A stretch of 64,000 nt of DNA from CAZQXD01 sp964597315 (GCA_964597315.1 CAZQXD010000011.1:1-64000); one strand, 5' to 3'. Positions 24,686-33,493 are shown, counted from the first letter of the stretch. Made by a program: numbers and translations. Notes: generated by a model not told the origin, from the letters alone.

Positions 24686-25446
24686 TAGGCGTCTCCCGGT
24701 ATTTTCGGCGAATTGATACGAGGGCTCGGACCAGGCTCGGGCCGCGGCTGCAAGGCCGGATCGGGGGCGCGACCAGGATAGGGTCGACTGGACGCGGACG
24801 GCGCACCCGGCATGGCGCCTGGGGGATGACGCTGGCCTAGGGTTCGGGGTTCGGCCGGGCTGGACTCCTGATCGGTATTGTGGGGCGGGTATCCAGCATG
24901 GCTGGGCCGGTAGCCCCGAGGGGGTTGACCAAGCTGGGAGGGAGTCAGCGCTTCGCCGCCGCTCCGGTAGGCGGCGGCCTCTTGCGCTTGGCGGCGCTCC
25001 GACGAGGCTTTCAAAAACCGAGTCACCAAAAAGCCCGTGGCCACAGCCCCGCCCAGAAACAACCCCGGCTGGCGGCGGGCGAACCGCTCCAGATCAGTAA
25101 CCATGGCGTCCAGGCTGCGCTCGCCCAGATTCCGGGAAAAGCTGTCCAGGCTATCGGCGGCCTGTTGCACATACCCGGCCAAGGTGGGCTGATCCTCGTC
25201 TTCAAACTGGGCGGCGCCCCGACGCAAGGCTTCGGCCACGTTATGGACCTCCCCGGCCACGGCCTGTTTTTCGTCTTCGGCCACGGCCTGGGCCTGTTCA
25301 CCGGCTCGCTGAACCGCCTGCTCGGCCTGCTGGCGAAGCTGTTCGGTGGTCTTCCGGGTTGCGGTGGCGGCCTCCTGGCCAAGTCGGTCGGCGGTGTCTT
25401 TGATAGCCTCGCGCCTGGTATCGGTACCGGTATCTGAGTTCATCAT
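24685..25446 (-). CDS. Membrane-anchored helical protein of DUF3618/YqjD-like cluster
   Basis: A 253-residue protein. Residues 10-65 are an Ala/Gln/Glu-rich amphipathic helix, residues 95-125 are YVQQAADSLDSFSRNLGERSLDAMVTDLERFARRQPG, and LFLGGAVATGFLVTRFLKASSERR (about 126-150) is one membrane helix. The C-terminal 100 residues are Pro/Ser-rich and disordered. GGAGGTTACC precedes the tandem ATGATG at 25446, which I take as start; an upstream in-frame extension lacks a ribosome site. First gene of a coupled three-gene set. Function unknown; similar proteins accompany holin-like and DUF3618 genes. Confidence 0.75.
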   Translation of the reverse strand: MMNSDTGTDTRREAIKDTADRLGQEAATATRKTTEQLRQQAEQAVQRAGEQAQAVAEDEKQAVAGEVHNVAEALRRGAAQFEDEDQPTLAGYVQQAADSLDSFSRNLGERSLDAMVTDLERFARRQPGLFLGGAVATGFLVTRFLKASSERRQAQEAAAYRSGGEALTPSQLGQPPRGYRPSHAGYPPHNTDQESSPAEPRTLGQRHPPGAMPGAPSASSRPYPGRAPDPALQPRPEPGPSPRINSPKIPGDA

Positions 25447-25540
25447 GGTAACCTCCTGCGGCTGTTTTGAGTTTGGGACCATGTCCCTCCCCCGCCATGA
25501 GTGCGAGTTCCGTGCCAGCCTGTTATAAGAAATTTTTATG

Positions 25541-25546
25541 TATAAT
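25541..25546 (+). promoter_or_regulatory. folA: -10-like TATAAT in divergent region before folA
   Basis: A perfect TATAAT lies in an AT-rich pocket (25525-25565) of the 200-bp region between the divergent DUF3618-cluster and folA genes. No good -35 is seen 16-18 bp upstream on the plus strand, and the pocket could equally serve the minus strand. Low certainty. Confidence 0.3.
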
Positions 25547-25647
25547 TTTCAGTAATTTGACTATTCTCACTCGACCCCGCCCGCCGCCTATTGAAAAACT
25601 TACTGCCGCCGGACGGTCGATCTTACATAGCCCGAAGGACCTGCCCC

Positions 25648-26157
25648 ATGCTGCTCTCCCTGATCGTCGCCATGGCCGAAAACCGGGTAATCGGCCACCA
25701 CAACCAGCTCCCCTGGCATCTGCCGGCGGATTTACAATTCTTCAAACGCACGACCCTGGGCAAACCGGTGATCATGGGCCGCAAGACCTTCCAATCTATC
25801 GGCCGCCCCCTACCCCAACGGCCCAATATCGTTATCAGCGCCCGCCCGGACTATCGGGCCGAGGGTTGCGCGGTGGTCCACTCCTTGGACCAAGCCCTGA
25901 CGGTGGCGGGGGAGGCAGCGGAAGTCATGGTCATCGGTGGCGCCCAGGTGTTTGCCGAGGCCCTACCCCGGGCCGAGCGGATTTATCTGACCCGGATAGG
26001 CGCGGTCGTGGCGGGGGATGTGCTGTTCCCGGAACTGAACCCGGCCCAGTGGCGGGAGTTATGGCGGGAGGATCACGACCCGGACCCGCGCAACCCCCTG
26101 CCCTACAGTTTCACCCTGCTGGCGCGGGTGGAGGCTACACCGCTACCGGCGCCTTGA
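25648..26157 (+). CDS. folA: Dihydrofolate reductase
   Basis: A 169-residue NADPH-dependent enzyme that makes tetrahydrofolate. It begins MLLSLIVAMAENRVIGHHNQLPWHLPADLQFFKRTT, with the active-site Asp in LPADL. KPVIMGRKTFQSIGRPLPQRPNIVISA is the cofactor/folate-binding region, and EVMVIGGAQVFAEALPRAERIYLTRI completes it. ATG 25648 matches the family N-terminus. Its last 23 bp overlap the convergent thyA gene, whose product makes the dihydrofolate that this enzyme recycles. Confidence 0.95.
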   Translation: MLLSLIVAMAENRVIGHHNQLPWHLPADLQFFKRTTLGKPVIMGRKTFQSIGRPLPQRPNIVISARPDYRAEGCAVVHSLDQALTVAGEAAEVMVIGGAQVFAEALPRAERIYLTRIGAVVAGDVLFPELNPAQWRELWREDHDPDPRNPLPYSFTLLARVEATPLPAP

Positions 26158-26929
26158 TAGGGGGATGGAATCGGTAGTCGAGGATCTGAAAGTCCTCGTA
26201 GCGGTAATCGAAAATCGACGCCGGCAGCCGACGGAAGGCCAGCCGGGGCAAGGGGAATGGCTCCCGACTCAATTGCAGCCGGGCCTGTTCCAGGTGATTG
26301 CGGTACAAATGCACATCGCCCCCGGTCCAGATGAACTCCCCCGGCTCCAGCCCCGTGTGCCGGGCCACCATATGGGTAAGCAGGGCATAGCTGGCGATAT
26401 TAAAAGGCAGCCCCAGAAACACGTCCGCCGAACGCTGGTAGAGCTGGCAGGACAGCCGACCCTGAGCCACGTAGAACTGGAACATGACATGGCAGGGGGC
26501 AAGGGCCATGCGCTCCAGATCGGCCACGTTCCAGGCGCTGACCACCAGCCGCCGGGAGTCCGGGTCCTGGCGTAGTTGCTCCAAAACCCGGCTGATTTGG
26601 TCGATATGGCCGCCGTCCGGGGTGGGCCAGGAGCGCCATTGGTAGCCATAGACGGGGCCTAGCTCGCCCTCGGCGTCGGCCCACTCGTCCCAGATGCTCA
26701 CCCCGTGGTCATGGAGATAGCGGATATGGGTATCGCCCCGCAGAAACCACAGCAGTTCGTGGATGACGGACTTGAGGTGCAGTTTCTTGGTGGTGACCAG
26801 GGGAAACCCCTGCCCCAAATCGAAGCGCAACTGCTGGCCGAACAGGCTGAGGGTGCCGGTGCCGGTGCGGTCGTCCTTCTCCACCCCCTGGTCCAGGACA
26901 TGGCGCAGCAATTCCAGATAGGGTCCCAT
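26135..26929 (-). CDS. thyA: Thymidylate synthase
   Basis: A 264-residue enzyme converting dUMP to dTMP with methylene-tetrahydrofolate. All motifs are present: DRTGTGTLSLFGQQLRFDL, FPLVTTKKLHLKSVIHELLWFLRG, LGPVYGYQWRSW, the nucleophile Cys in ALAPCHVMFQFYV, LYQRSADVFLGLPFNIASYALL, and DVHLYRNHLEQARLQL. Length equals the E. coli enzyme (264). It starts 3 bp after the lgt stop; lgt-thyA is a common gammaproteobacterial pair. Confidence 0.96.
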   Translation of the reverse strand: MGPYLELLRHVLDQGVEKDDRTGTGTLSLFGQQLRFDLGQGFPLVTTKKLHLKSVIHELLWFLRGDTHIRYLHDHGVSIWDEWADAEGELGPVYGYQWRSWPTPDGGHIDQISRVLEQLRQDPDSRRLVVSAWNVADLERMALAPCHVMFQFYVAQGRLSCQLYQRSADVFLGLPFNIASYALLTHMVARHTGLEPGEFIWTGGDVHLYRNHLEQARLQLSREPFPLPRLAFRRLPASIFDYRYEDFQILDYRFHPPIKAPVAV

Positions 26930-26932
26930 GGC

Positions 26933-27724
26933 TCAGCCCCCCCGGCGCCGGTAGGCCCAGGCCATGAAAGCCGCGCCGATGAGCACCATGGGCAGGGACA
27001 ACATCTGGCCCATAGTCACCCAGTCGAAGGCCAGATAGCCCATATGGGCGTCGGGCTGGCGGACCAGTTCCACCAGGAACCGGAAACTACCATAGCCCAC
27101 CAGAAACAGCCCGGACACGGCCATGGTGGGCCGGGGCCGGGCCGAGTACAGCCACAGCACCCCGAACAGCACCAACCCCTCTAAAAACGCTTCGTAGAGT
27201 TGGGAGGGATGCCGAGGCAGGGACCCGGCTCCGGGGGAGTGGAACACCGTGCCCCAGGGCAGGTCGGTAGGTCGGCCCCAGAGTTCGCCGTTGATGAAGT
27301 TGCCGATCCGCCCGAACAACAAGCCCGGGGGAATCAGCGGGGCGATGAAATCGGTGACCTGGAAAAAGCCCTTATGGAGCTTGCGGGCGTACAAGGCCAT
27401 GGCCCCCAGCACCCCCAGCAGCCCCCCGTGGAAGGACATGCCTCCCTCCCAGATCCGAAACAGCACTAACGGATTGTGGACAAAAGCGTCGAAATTGTAG
27501 AACAAGATATAACCGACCCGCCCCCCCAGAATCACCCCCAGGGCCACGTAGAACACCAGATCGTCCACCTGCTCGGGCTTCCAGCCGCTACCCGGCTGTT
27601 GCGCCCGGTGGCGGCCCAAGGCCCAGCCGGCGGCGAAGCCCAGCAGATACATCAGGCCGTACCAGCGGATATGCAACGGACCCAGGCTAAAGGCGATGGG
27701 GTCGAAATCGGGGTGGACGAACAT
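26933..27724 (-). CDS. lgt: Phosphatidylglycerol-prolipoprotein diacylglyceryl transferase
   Basis: A 263-residue inner-membrane enzyme adding diacylglycerol to the lipobox cysteine of prolipoproteins. Seven helices are predicted. Family marks are HIRWYGLMYLLGFAAGWALGRHR, the Lgt signature GRIGNFINGELWGRPTDLPWGTVF, and the C-terminal LVGYGSFRFLVELVRQPDAHMG. ATG 27724 fits the usual N-terminus (FDPIAFSLGPLHIRWYG). Confidence 0.96.
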   Translation of the reverse strand: MFVHPDFDPIAFSLGPLHIRWYGLMYLLGFAAGWALGRHRAQQPGSGWKPEQVDDLVFYVALGVILGGRVGYILFYNFDAFVHNPLVLFRIWEGGMSFHGGLLGVLGAMALYARKLHKGFFQVTDFIAPLIPPGLLFGRIGNFINGELWGRPTDLPWGTVFHSPGAGSLPRHPSQLYEAFLEGLVLFGVLWLYSARPRPTMAVSGLFLVGYGSFRFLVELVRQPDAHMGYLAFDWVTMGQMLSLPMVLIGAAFMAWAYRRRGG

Positions 27725-27742
27725 GGGCGGTTCCCTGCGAGG

Positions 27743-28954
27743 TCAGGCGGGCAGCACCCGCGCGATGGCGGCCTTGAGGTAATCGGTCTCCGGGATGGCC
27801 GGGTGTACTGGGTGATCGGCGGACTGGTGACCCTGTTCCAGCAGCTGCACGCCCCGGTCCAGATGCCGAGCGCCCCGCAACAGGGCCTGGGTGAGGTTGT
27901 CCCGGCTGAAATGATGGGAACAGGAGCAAGACACCAGAATACCGTCCTTGGACAACACCTGCATGGCCATTTCGTTCAGCCGCCGGTAGGCCAGCGCCCC
28001 TTCCTTGAAGTCCTTGCGCCGCTTGATGAAGGCCGGCGGGTCCACCACCACCACATCGAAGCGTTCCCGCTCGGCGCGTAGAGCCTTGAGCAGTTCGAAG
28101 GCATCGGCCTGCCGCGCTTGTACCCGACCGCCCTGTCCGTTGCGCTCCGCGTTGTCCAAGACTTGCTCCACGGCCAATGAGGAGGCGTCCACACACAGCA
28201 CCGTATCGGCCCCGGCCAGGGCGGCGCGTATCCCCCAGGCCCCCACATAAGAGAACAGGTCCAGCACCCGAGCGCCCTTGACATAGCGCCCCAGCCGTTC
28301 CCGGTTGTCCCGCTGGTCATAGTACCAGCCGGTCTTCTGGCCCCCGGCCAGGGGAATCGCGAACCGCGCCCCGCTTTCTTCTAGTTCTACCCACTCCGGC
28401 GCCTCTCCCAGGGCCGGTTCCACATAGGCCGCCAGCCCCTCCAACTCGCGGATAGGGTTATCGTTGCGCCACAGCACGGCCTGGGGCTTGAGTACTTTGT
28501 CCAAGGCCGCCAGCAGGTCGTCCTTTACGGCCTCCATGCCGGCGGCGCCGAGCTGGGCCACCAGCACCTCCCCGAAACGGTCCACCACCAGCCCCGGCAA
28601 GCCGTCGGCCTCCCCGTGAACCAGCCGGTAATAGGGCCGCTCATAGAGACGTTGACGCAGGCTCAGGGCCACCTTCAGGCGGTGTACCAGCAGGGAGGGG
28701 CCAAACGGGTGATCGTGGTCGCGGCTCACCAGCCGGGCGCAGATCAGGGAATGGGGATTCACATAGCCGCTGCCCAGGGATTTGCCGTTATGGGCCTGGA
28801 TGTCCACCGGCTGGCCGGGTCGCAACGCCGTCAGGGGAGTGGCTTTAATGTCCACCTCATTGCTATACACCCACAGATGGCCAGCGCGCAGTCGGCGCTC
28901 TTCGTTTTTAGCCAGGCGCAGGGGGGCGAGGGAATAATGCTCGGTCGGGTTCAT
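27743..28954 (-). CDS. Class I SAM-dependent rRNA methyltransferase (RlmI-like)
   Basis: A 403-residue protein. The N-terminal PUA domain (LRLAKNEERRLRAGHLWVYSNEVD...) is followed by the EEHEE linker region and a Rossmann methyltransferase domain with KTGWYYDQRDNRE, VLDLFSYVGAWGIRAALAG (SAM motif I), DVVVVDPPAFIKRRKDFKEG (NPPF-like motif IV) and LVSCSCSHHFSRD. Layout and length match E. coli RlmI, which makes m5C1962 in 23S rRNA; the precise target here is inferred. ATG 28954 is preferred to an upstream in-frame start that adds 31 residues without similarity. Confidence 0.88.
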   Translation of the reverse strand: MNPTEHYSLAPLRLAKNEERRLRAGHLWVYSNEVDIKATPLTALRPGQPVDIQAHNGKSLGSGYVNPHSLICARLVSRDHDHPFGPSLLVHRLKVALSLRQRLYERPYYRLVHGEADGLPGLVVDRFGEVLVAQLGAAGMEAVKDDLLAALDKVLKPQAVLWRNDNPIRELEGLAAYVEPALGEAPEWVELEESGARFAIPLAGGQKTGWYYDQRDNRERLGRYVKGARVLDLFSYVGAWGIRAALAGADTVLCVDASSLAVEQVLDNAERNGQGGRVQARQADAFELLKALRAERERFDVVVVDPPAFIKRRKDFKEGALAYRRLNEMAMQVLSKDGILVSCSCSHHFSRDNLTQALLRGARHLDRGVQLLEQGHQSADHPVHPAIPETDYLKAAIARVLPA

Positions 28955-29068
28955 GGCATGTGCCGGGTCGGAAACAGCCGCCAAGAGTAGCGCCCGGGGA
29001 GCGGCGGGACAAGCCCGGGTCGATCCAGTATAGTTGAGCGCGGCCATAGGTTATTGGGGAGCTTCACC

Positions 29069-31159
29069 ATGCACCGCGACGGCAATCGGCTGAGTTCAGA
29101 GACCAGCCCCTATCTGCTGCAACACGCCCACAATCCGGTGGACTGGCATCCCTGGGGCGAGGAGGCCCTGGACAAGGCCCGCCGGGAGGACAAGCCGATC
29201 CTGCTGTCCATCGGTTATTCCGCCTGCCATTGGTGTCATGTCATGGCCCACGAGTCCTTCGAGGACCCGGACACCGCTCGGGTGATGAACGACTTGTTCA
29301 TTCCTATCAAAGTGGACCGTGAAGAACGCCCGGACCTGGACAAAATCTACCAGCACGCCTATCAACTCCTGAACCAGCGCCCTGGGGGCTGGCCGTTGAC
29401 GATGTTTCTGACCCCGGATGACCAGGCGCCCTTCTTTGGAGCCACCTATCTGCCCAAGGAACCCCGCTACGGCATGCCCTCCTTTAAGGAGCTGATGGGG
29501 CGGATCGCCGAAGTCTACCGCAACCGGCCGGAGGATATCCGCCAGCAGAACGCCGACCTGCTGGCCGCCCTGGGGGCCGGGCCGTCCCGGGTAGCCAAAA
29601 CCGGCTACGCCATGAACCCCCAGCCCCTCAAAGAAGTCCGCGACCAGCTCGCACGGGTGTTCGATCCGGTGCATGGGGGCTTAGGCAAAGCCCCAAAATT
29701 CCCCCAGCCCACGGCCCTAGAGCGGCTGTTGCGGCTGTGGGCCGCCAGCGCCGCCACCGGCGAACCGGACCGGGAGGCGGAGACCATGGCCCGACTGACC
29801 CTGCGGAAAATGGCCGAGGGGGGGCTGTACGACCATCTGGGGGGCGGTTTCTGCCGTTACTCGGTGGATGATCGCTGGATGATCCCCCACTTCGAGAAAA
29901 TGCTCTACGACAACGGCCCGCTACTGGCCCTGTATGCCCAACTCTGGGCCGCCACCCGGGAGTCGTTGTTCCAGACGGTCGCGGAACAGACCGCCGCCTG
30001 GGCGCTGCGGGAGATGCGCGCCCCGGGGGGAGGGTTTTATTCCTCCCTGGACGCCGACTCCGAAGGGGAGGAAGGCAAATTCTACGTTTGGTCCCCCGAC
30101 GAGGCGCAGACTCTGCTCACCGCCGAGGAATACGCCGTTTTCGCCCCTCGCTTCGGCCTGGACCGGGAGGCCAATTTCGAGGGCCGCCACTGGCATCTCC
30201 ACGGCTTCCAGGACCCGGACGCCGTGGCCCAGAAGGTGGGCCTGCCCCTGGCGCGGGTCCGGGCCTTGTTGGACAGCGCCCGAGATAAACTCTTTCAGGC
30301 CCGGGAGCGACGGGTTCGCCCCGGTCGGGACGACAAACAACTGGTGAGTTGGAATGCCCTAATGATCAAGGGCCTGGCGGTGGCCGGTCGGCATCTGGGC
30401 CGGAGGGAGTATGTGGACGCCGCCGAACAGGCCCTGGACTTCATCCGCGCCGAGCTATGGCGCGATGGCCGATTGCGGGCGGTCTACAAAGACGGCCAGG
30501 CGCGCTTCGCCGGCTACCTGGACGATTATGCGTTTCTCATGGATGCGACACTGGAACTGCTCCAGGCCCGTTGGCGGGACGGGGATCTGGCCTTTGTCCT
30601 GGAACTGGCCGAGGTGCTGCTGGCGCATTTCCAGGAGCCGCGCAAGGGCGGGTTTTATTTCACCGCCGACGACCACGAAACCCTGATTCAACGCCCCCGG
30701 CCCCTGTACGACGACGCCACCCCCGCCGGTAACGGAGTGGCCGCCCAAGTGCTGCTGCGCCTGGGTCATCTGCTGGGTTCCATGGGCTACCTAGTGGCCG
30801 CCGAGCGCACCCTGAAATGGGCCTGGCCACCCCTGGAGCAATCCCCCATGGCCTGCACCGCCCTGCTGACGGCGCTGGAAGAGTATTTCCATCCCGGCCA
30901 GAGCGTGGTGATCCGGGGCAAGGCGCAAGCCATGGAACCCTGGCGGGAACGCTGCGCCCGCCCCTACGCTCCCCGCCGCCTGACCCTGGCCATCCCCGCC
31001 GACGCCCCAAACCTGCCCGGGCAGTTGGCCCAGCGAACGCCCATGGACGGAGTGGTGGCCTATGTATGCATGGGCACCCAATGCTCGGCGCCCATCACTC
31101 GGCTTGAGGACTTGGAGGCGGTATTGGCGGAGGGGGAGGTGTTGGAAGCTGACAGTTAA
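29069..31159 (+). CDS. DUF255 thioredoxin-fold/(alpha-alpha)6-barrel protein (YyaL-like)
   Basis: A 696-residue cytoplasmic protein of the family that includes B. subtilis YyaL and human SPATA20. Residues 1-165 are a thioredoxin-like DUF255 domain: RLSSETSPYLLQHAHNPVDWHPWGEEAL and SIGYSACHWCHVMAHESFED with its CxxC pair. The rest is a helical barrel resembling N-acylglucosamine epimerase folds (YDHLGGGFCRYSVDDRWMIPHFEKMLYDNGPLL, FYVWSPDEAQTLL, DDKQLVSWNALMIKGLA). The biochemical role is not established. GGGGAG 8 bp before ATG 29069 supports this start over an in-frame TTG at 29054. Confidence 0.88.
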   Translation: MHRDGNRLSSETSPYLLQHAHNPVDWHPWGEEALDKARREDKPILLSIGYSACHWCHVMAHESFEDPDTARVMNDLFIPIKVDREERPDLDKIYQHAYQLLNQRPGGWPLTMFLTPDDQAPFFGATYLPKEPRYGMPSFKELMGRIAEVYRNRPEDIRQQNADLLAALGAGPSRVAKTGYAMNPQPLKEVRDQLARVFDPVHGGLGKAPKFPQPTALERLLRLWAASAATGEPDREAETMARLTLRKMAEGGLYDHLGGGFCRYSVDDRWMIPHFEKMLYDNGPLLALYAQLWAATRESLFQTVAEQTAAWALREMRAPGGGFYSSLDADSEGEEGKFYVWSPDEAQTLLTAEEYAVFAPRFGLDREANFEGRHWHLHGFQDPDAVAQKVGLPLARVRALLDSARDKLFQARERRVRPGRDDKQLVSWNALMIKGLAVAGRHLGRREYVDAAEQALDFIRAELWRDGRLRAVYKDGQARFAGYLDDYAFLMDATLELLQARWRDGDLAFVLELAEVLLAHFQEPRKGGFYFTADDHETLIQRPRPLYDDATPAGNGVAAQVLLRLGHLLGSMGYLVAAERTLKWAWPPLEQSPMACTALLTALEEYFHPGQSVVIRGKAQAMEPWRERCARPYAPRRLTLAIPADAPNLPGQLAQRTPMDGVVAYVCMGTQCSAPITRLEDLEAVLAEGEVLEADS

Positions 31160-31174
31160 GACAAGCTGTTTAAG

Positions 31175-31495
31175 CTACCATTTGAATCGCTCCGGGTTCT
31201 CTAGACACTCCCAAGCCGTTTCGTTTTCTGCTCGTATCAAATCTCCTCTTCAGCCATCATAGTCTGGCTCCGAGATGTCTACGAAATCCGGGGCGATTCA
31301 GCTATCTGGCTGTCCTGTTAGTCGCAACGGCTGGCTATGCTGAGAAGGCACGGGAATTTCTGCCTCAGACAACACACCACTTGCTCGATACAATCGTCCA
31401 GCCGCTTGCAGTGTTATCACAGGAATAACGGCCGCGCCCAGCACCGACAAATCAACTTGGATGCAGGCGTCCCTCCCTCTGAATACATATTCCAC
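31175..31495 (-). pseudogene. Decayed ORF, unknown family
   Basis: Reading on the minus strand from ATG 31495, one frame gives MEYVFRGRDACIQVDLSVLG... to TGA at 31300-31298, then IAPDFVDISEPDYDG, another stop, then RGDLIRAENETAWECLENPERFKW to TAG at 31177-31175. The three pieces share a frame and have protein-like composition, so a former gene of about 106 codons with two nonsense mutations is likely. I do not recognise the family. It fills most of the gap between the DUF255 gene and the toxin-antitoxin pair. Confidence 0.45.
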
Positions 31496-31517
31496 TGAAA
31501 AATAATACTTTTCTTTA

Positions 31518-31546
31518 TTGACAACTCCTTCTGTACTCGATACGGT
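31518..31546 (+). promoter_or_regulatory. Candidate promoter of RHH/PIN operon
   Basis: A perfect TTGACA -35 (31518-31523) is followed after 17 bp by TACGGT (31541-31546) as -10. Between it and the start codon lie two similar AGGTT-containing half-sites (CTAGGTT and ATAGGTT, about 31562-31580), which could bind the ribbon-helix-helix antitoxin for autoregulation. Confidence 0.5.
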
Positions 31547-31582
31547 TAATACACAGTTAAACTAGGTTTAATCATAGGTTGT

Positions 31583-31933
31583 ATGTCTATGTCTCGTACC
31601 ACGAAGGTCATTGGTTTCTCCGTAGCGCCCGCCATCGCACAGAAGGTCGAGAAGATCGCCCAGATGGAGCACCGGACGAAAAGTGAGCTCTTCCGCGAAA
31701 TGTTTCGCGTGTGGCTGGCGTACCGCCGGCAGCAAGACCGCGAGATGGAGTCACTGGTGAATCGTGCGGTGCGAGAAGTGCGGGAGGAAGTTCCGATGAG
31801 TCCTAAAGCACAGGCGGAAGAAGAAGCAGAGCTTTTGCGTTACGGGGAAGCGCAGGCAAAAAAATTAGGTATAAAAGAAAAGGATGTCCCACGGCTCATC
31901 AAAGAAGAACGTGCAAAGCGCCGACTCCTATAG
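31583..31933 (+). CDS. Ribbon-helix-helix antitoxin (CopG-like)
   Basis: A 116-residue protein. Residues 5-50 form an RHH DNA-binding domain (TTKVIGFSVAPAIAQKVEKIAQMEHRTKSELFREMFRVWLAYRR). The C-terminal part is charged and helical (VREVREEVPMSPKAQAEEEAELLRYGEAQAKKLG) and probably wraps the toxin. A second in-frame ATG lies 6 bp in. It overlaps the downstream PIN gene by 50 bp, the usual antitoxin-first order. Autorepression is expected from the fold. Confidence 0.85.
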   Translation: MSMSRTTKVIGFSVAPAIAQKVEKIAQMEHRTKSELFREMFRVWLAYRRQQDREMESLVNRAVREVREEVPMSPKAQAEEEAELLRYGEAQAKKLGIKEKDVPRLIKEERAKRRLL

Positions 31934-32336
31934 GGTTGTTTTGGACAGCAATGTCTATGTCTCGATCTTCATCAACGCTCGGAGCCCGCTGGCAACCCTT
32001 TGGCAGGCCGCCCGCACCGGGCGTTACCACCTCATCACGTCGCAATGGATCATTCAGGAAGTTGCTTCCGTCCTACGAAACCGCTTTTTCTGGGATGAGG
32101 CATACATTTTGGCGCGGCTTAAAGACATTGTGCGCCATGCCACGATTGTCAAACCGGCATCCATTGCGCCAGTTGTGCTGGAAGATCCAGACGATGACCA
32201 CATTCTCGCCTGTGCCGTGGCGGGACGCGCCGACCTTATTGTGTCCGGCGACCAAGACCTTCTCCGGCTTAAAGTGTACGGTAGTATCAGCATCGTGCGA
32301 CCTAGAGACTTTATCCGCACACTCGGGGGATTGTGA
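31884..32336 (+). CDS. PIN-domain toxin (putative toxin of type II TA pair)
   Basis: A 150-residue PIN-fold endoribonuclease of the 'putative toxin-antitoxin system toxin component' type. The acidic residues are in VVLDSNVYVSIF (first Asp), QEVASVLRN (Glu), EDPDDDHILACAVAGRADLIVSGDQDLL (two further Asp). The sequence before VVLDSN is poorly conserved, so the real start may be an internal GTG near 31911. Target RNA unknown. It pairs with the RHH antitoxin upstream. Confidence 0.87.
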   Translation: MSHGSSKKNVQSADSYRVVLDSNVYVSIFINARSPLATLWQAARTGRYHLITSQWIIQEVASVLRNRFFWDEAYILARLKDIVRHATIVKPASIAPVVLEDPDDDHILACAVAGRADLIVSGDQDLLRLKVYGSISIVRPRDFIRTLGGL

Positions 32337-32482
32337 AGTGAATATGGCAGGCAGATTAATAAACCAGCGATAGTAAGTCTTGTACGAAAAGTTGTTTATA
32401 CTCCGCTTTCCGCACCCCTAACCCCTTGAAGGAATGACAATAGGTTAGCCAAGCCAAGGCCAGATTCGCTACAGTCAGTGTT

Positions 32483-32514
32483 GTAGATGCGGTGAGCTAC
32501 GAACCGCATCACTC
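32483..32514 (+). repeat. REP-like palindrome, copy 1
   Basis: GATGCGGTGAGCTACGAACCGCATC, followed by ACTCG, forms an 8-bp hairpin (GATGCGGT/ACCGCATC). Together with copy 2 in opposite orientation at 32728-32764 it brackets a 210-bp spacer without genes. The motif GATGCGGTGA...GAACCGCATC is a dispersed extragenic palindrome that I recall from several gammaproteobacteria. The rest of 32337-32748 shows no gene. Confidence 0.5.
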
Positions 32515-32727
32515 GTGAATCACCCAACTCCACCAACAAAAATAATTCAGCGCACAAGAACAGTGGACGGCATCGACATTATTCACGGTCAACCGCGCCT
32601 TATGCCACAACAATATATTGCTGTCCTACCCAATAAGTCTCTTGCGATAAGCCAACTGATCTATCAAATATAGCCACCCCATTGTGAGTGATGTTACTCG
32701 AACCTTTGATACAGGGCGGGGAGTGGC

Positions 32728-32764
32728 GCGAGTGATGCAGTTCGTTCCTCACCGCATCCTACGG
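32728..32764 (-). repeat. REP-like palindrome, copy 2 (inverted)
   Basis: The minus strand reads GTAGGATGCGGTGAGGAACG, then AACTGCATCACTCGCG, closely matching copy 1 in reverse orientation. One arm base differs (CTGCATC against CCGCATC). It overlaps the 3' end of the truncated ATPase frame, so the stop codon of that frame is supplied by the repeat. Confidence 0.5.
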
Positions 32765-33493
32765 GACTCGGCTTTCCCGGATAAATGAGCAGCTTCATAA
32801 AATCTTATTTCCTTTGATAAATTTATGTAGTTAGACGATTTCAATACGGAATACTTGGTGTCAAAGCTTATTTTAGTTCCCGGAAATTGAATGCCCGCAT
32901 CATCAACCAACCCGATAATTATTTGATTTGTAGAAGGTTTGTTCATGAGGACAAAATTAAGAATATTATACAAATTGTCCTTGTCTTGTTTCTGTTGGTT
33001 CGGTGCATCGATAATCATAGGAAATTCAACATTGCCATTATTTTCCACAATAAGAGAAATAATTGTGAAGTAGTAAGCTAGAACAGCTCTAGGTAGATCG
33101 CTCCCACTTTCATCAATTGATGCATCAATATTCTTGAATACATGCTCGCTAAGCCCAGTTACAGAAAGCATACTTGCATTTCGCCTAAATCTCTTTCCGT
33201 ATTCTGCTATAATTTCTTTGCGGCGTTTAGGGTTATCAAATTGATCCATTAAACCTTTAAGTTCAGATTGATTTTTTTCAATCTCTCCAAGCTCGATTTT
33301 CAGCGTCTCTGATTCAGAGTTCAGATGCTTGAGAAGAGATTTTTTTCCTTCAATATTGATAATATCCTTAACTTTGAGCTTTCCTTGCTTTCTTGCAAGG
33401 ATTCTGTCGATTTCTTTTTGTTCCGAGACCGCTGCTTGAAGTTCATCCAAGCATGATCGAATTTTTTTTCGGATAGACACTAGATCCTCTCTA
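32749..33493 (-). pseudogene. 3' fragment of coiled-coil ATPase gene, truncated by IS5-family element
   Basis: About 248 codons remain: EDLVSIRKKIRSCLDELQAAV... and a long coiled coil, then a C-terminal ATPase lobe with DLPRAVLAYYFTIISLIVEN (signature-helix-like), NVEFPMIIDAPNQQKQDKDNL (Walker B-like strand and Asp) and NQIIIGLVDD. This is the layout of RecF/SMC-type AAA proteins found in defence loci. No Walker A part exists in the window; the 5' portion has been lost at the IS junction. The open frame that reaches 33600 includes IS sequence and is not natural. Confidence 0.7.

Noticed and set aside
32401..32460. GTTAGCC near 32443 as a further attC R' site
   Set aside because: The only upstream R''-like motif (CCCTAAC) is about 30 bp away and the arms do not pair.
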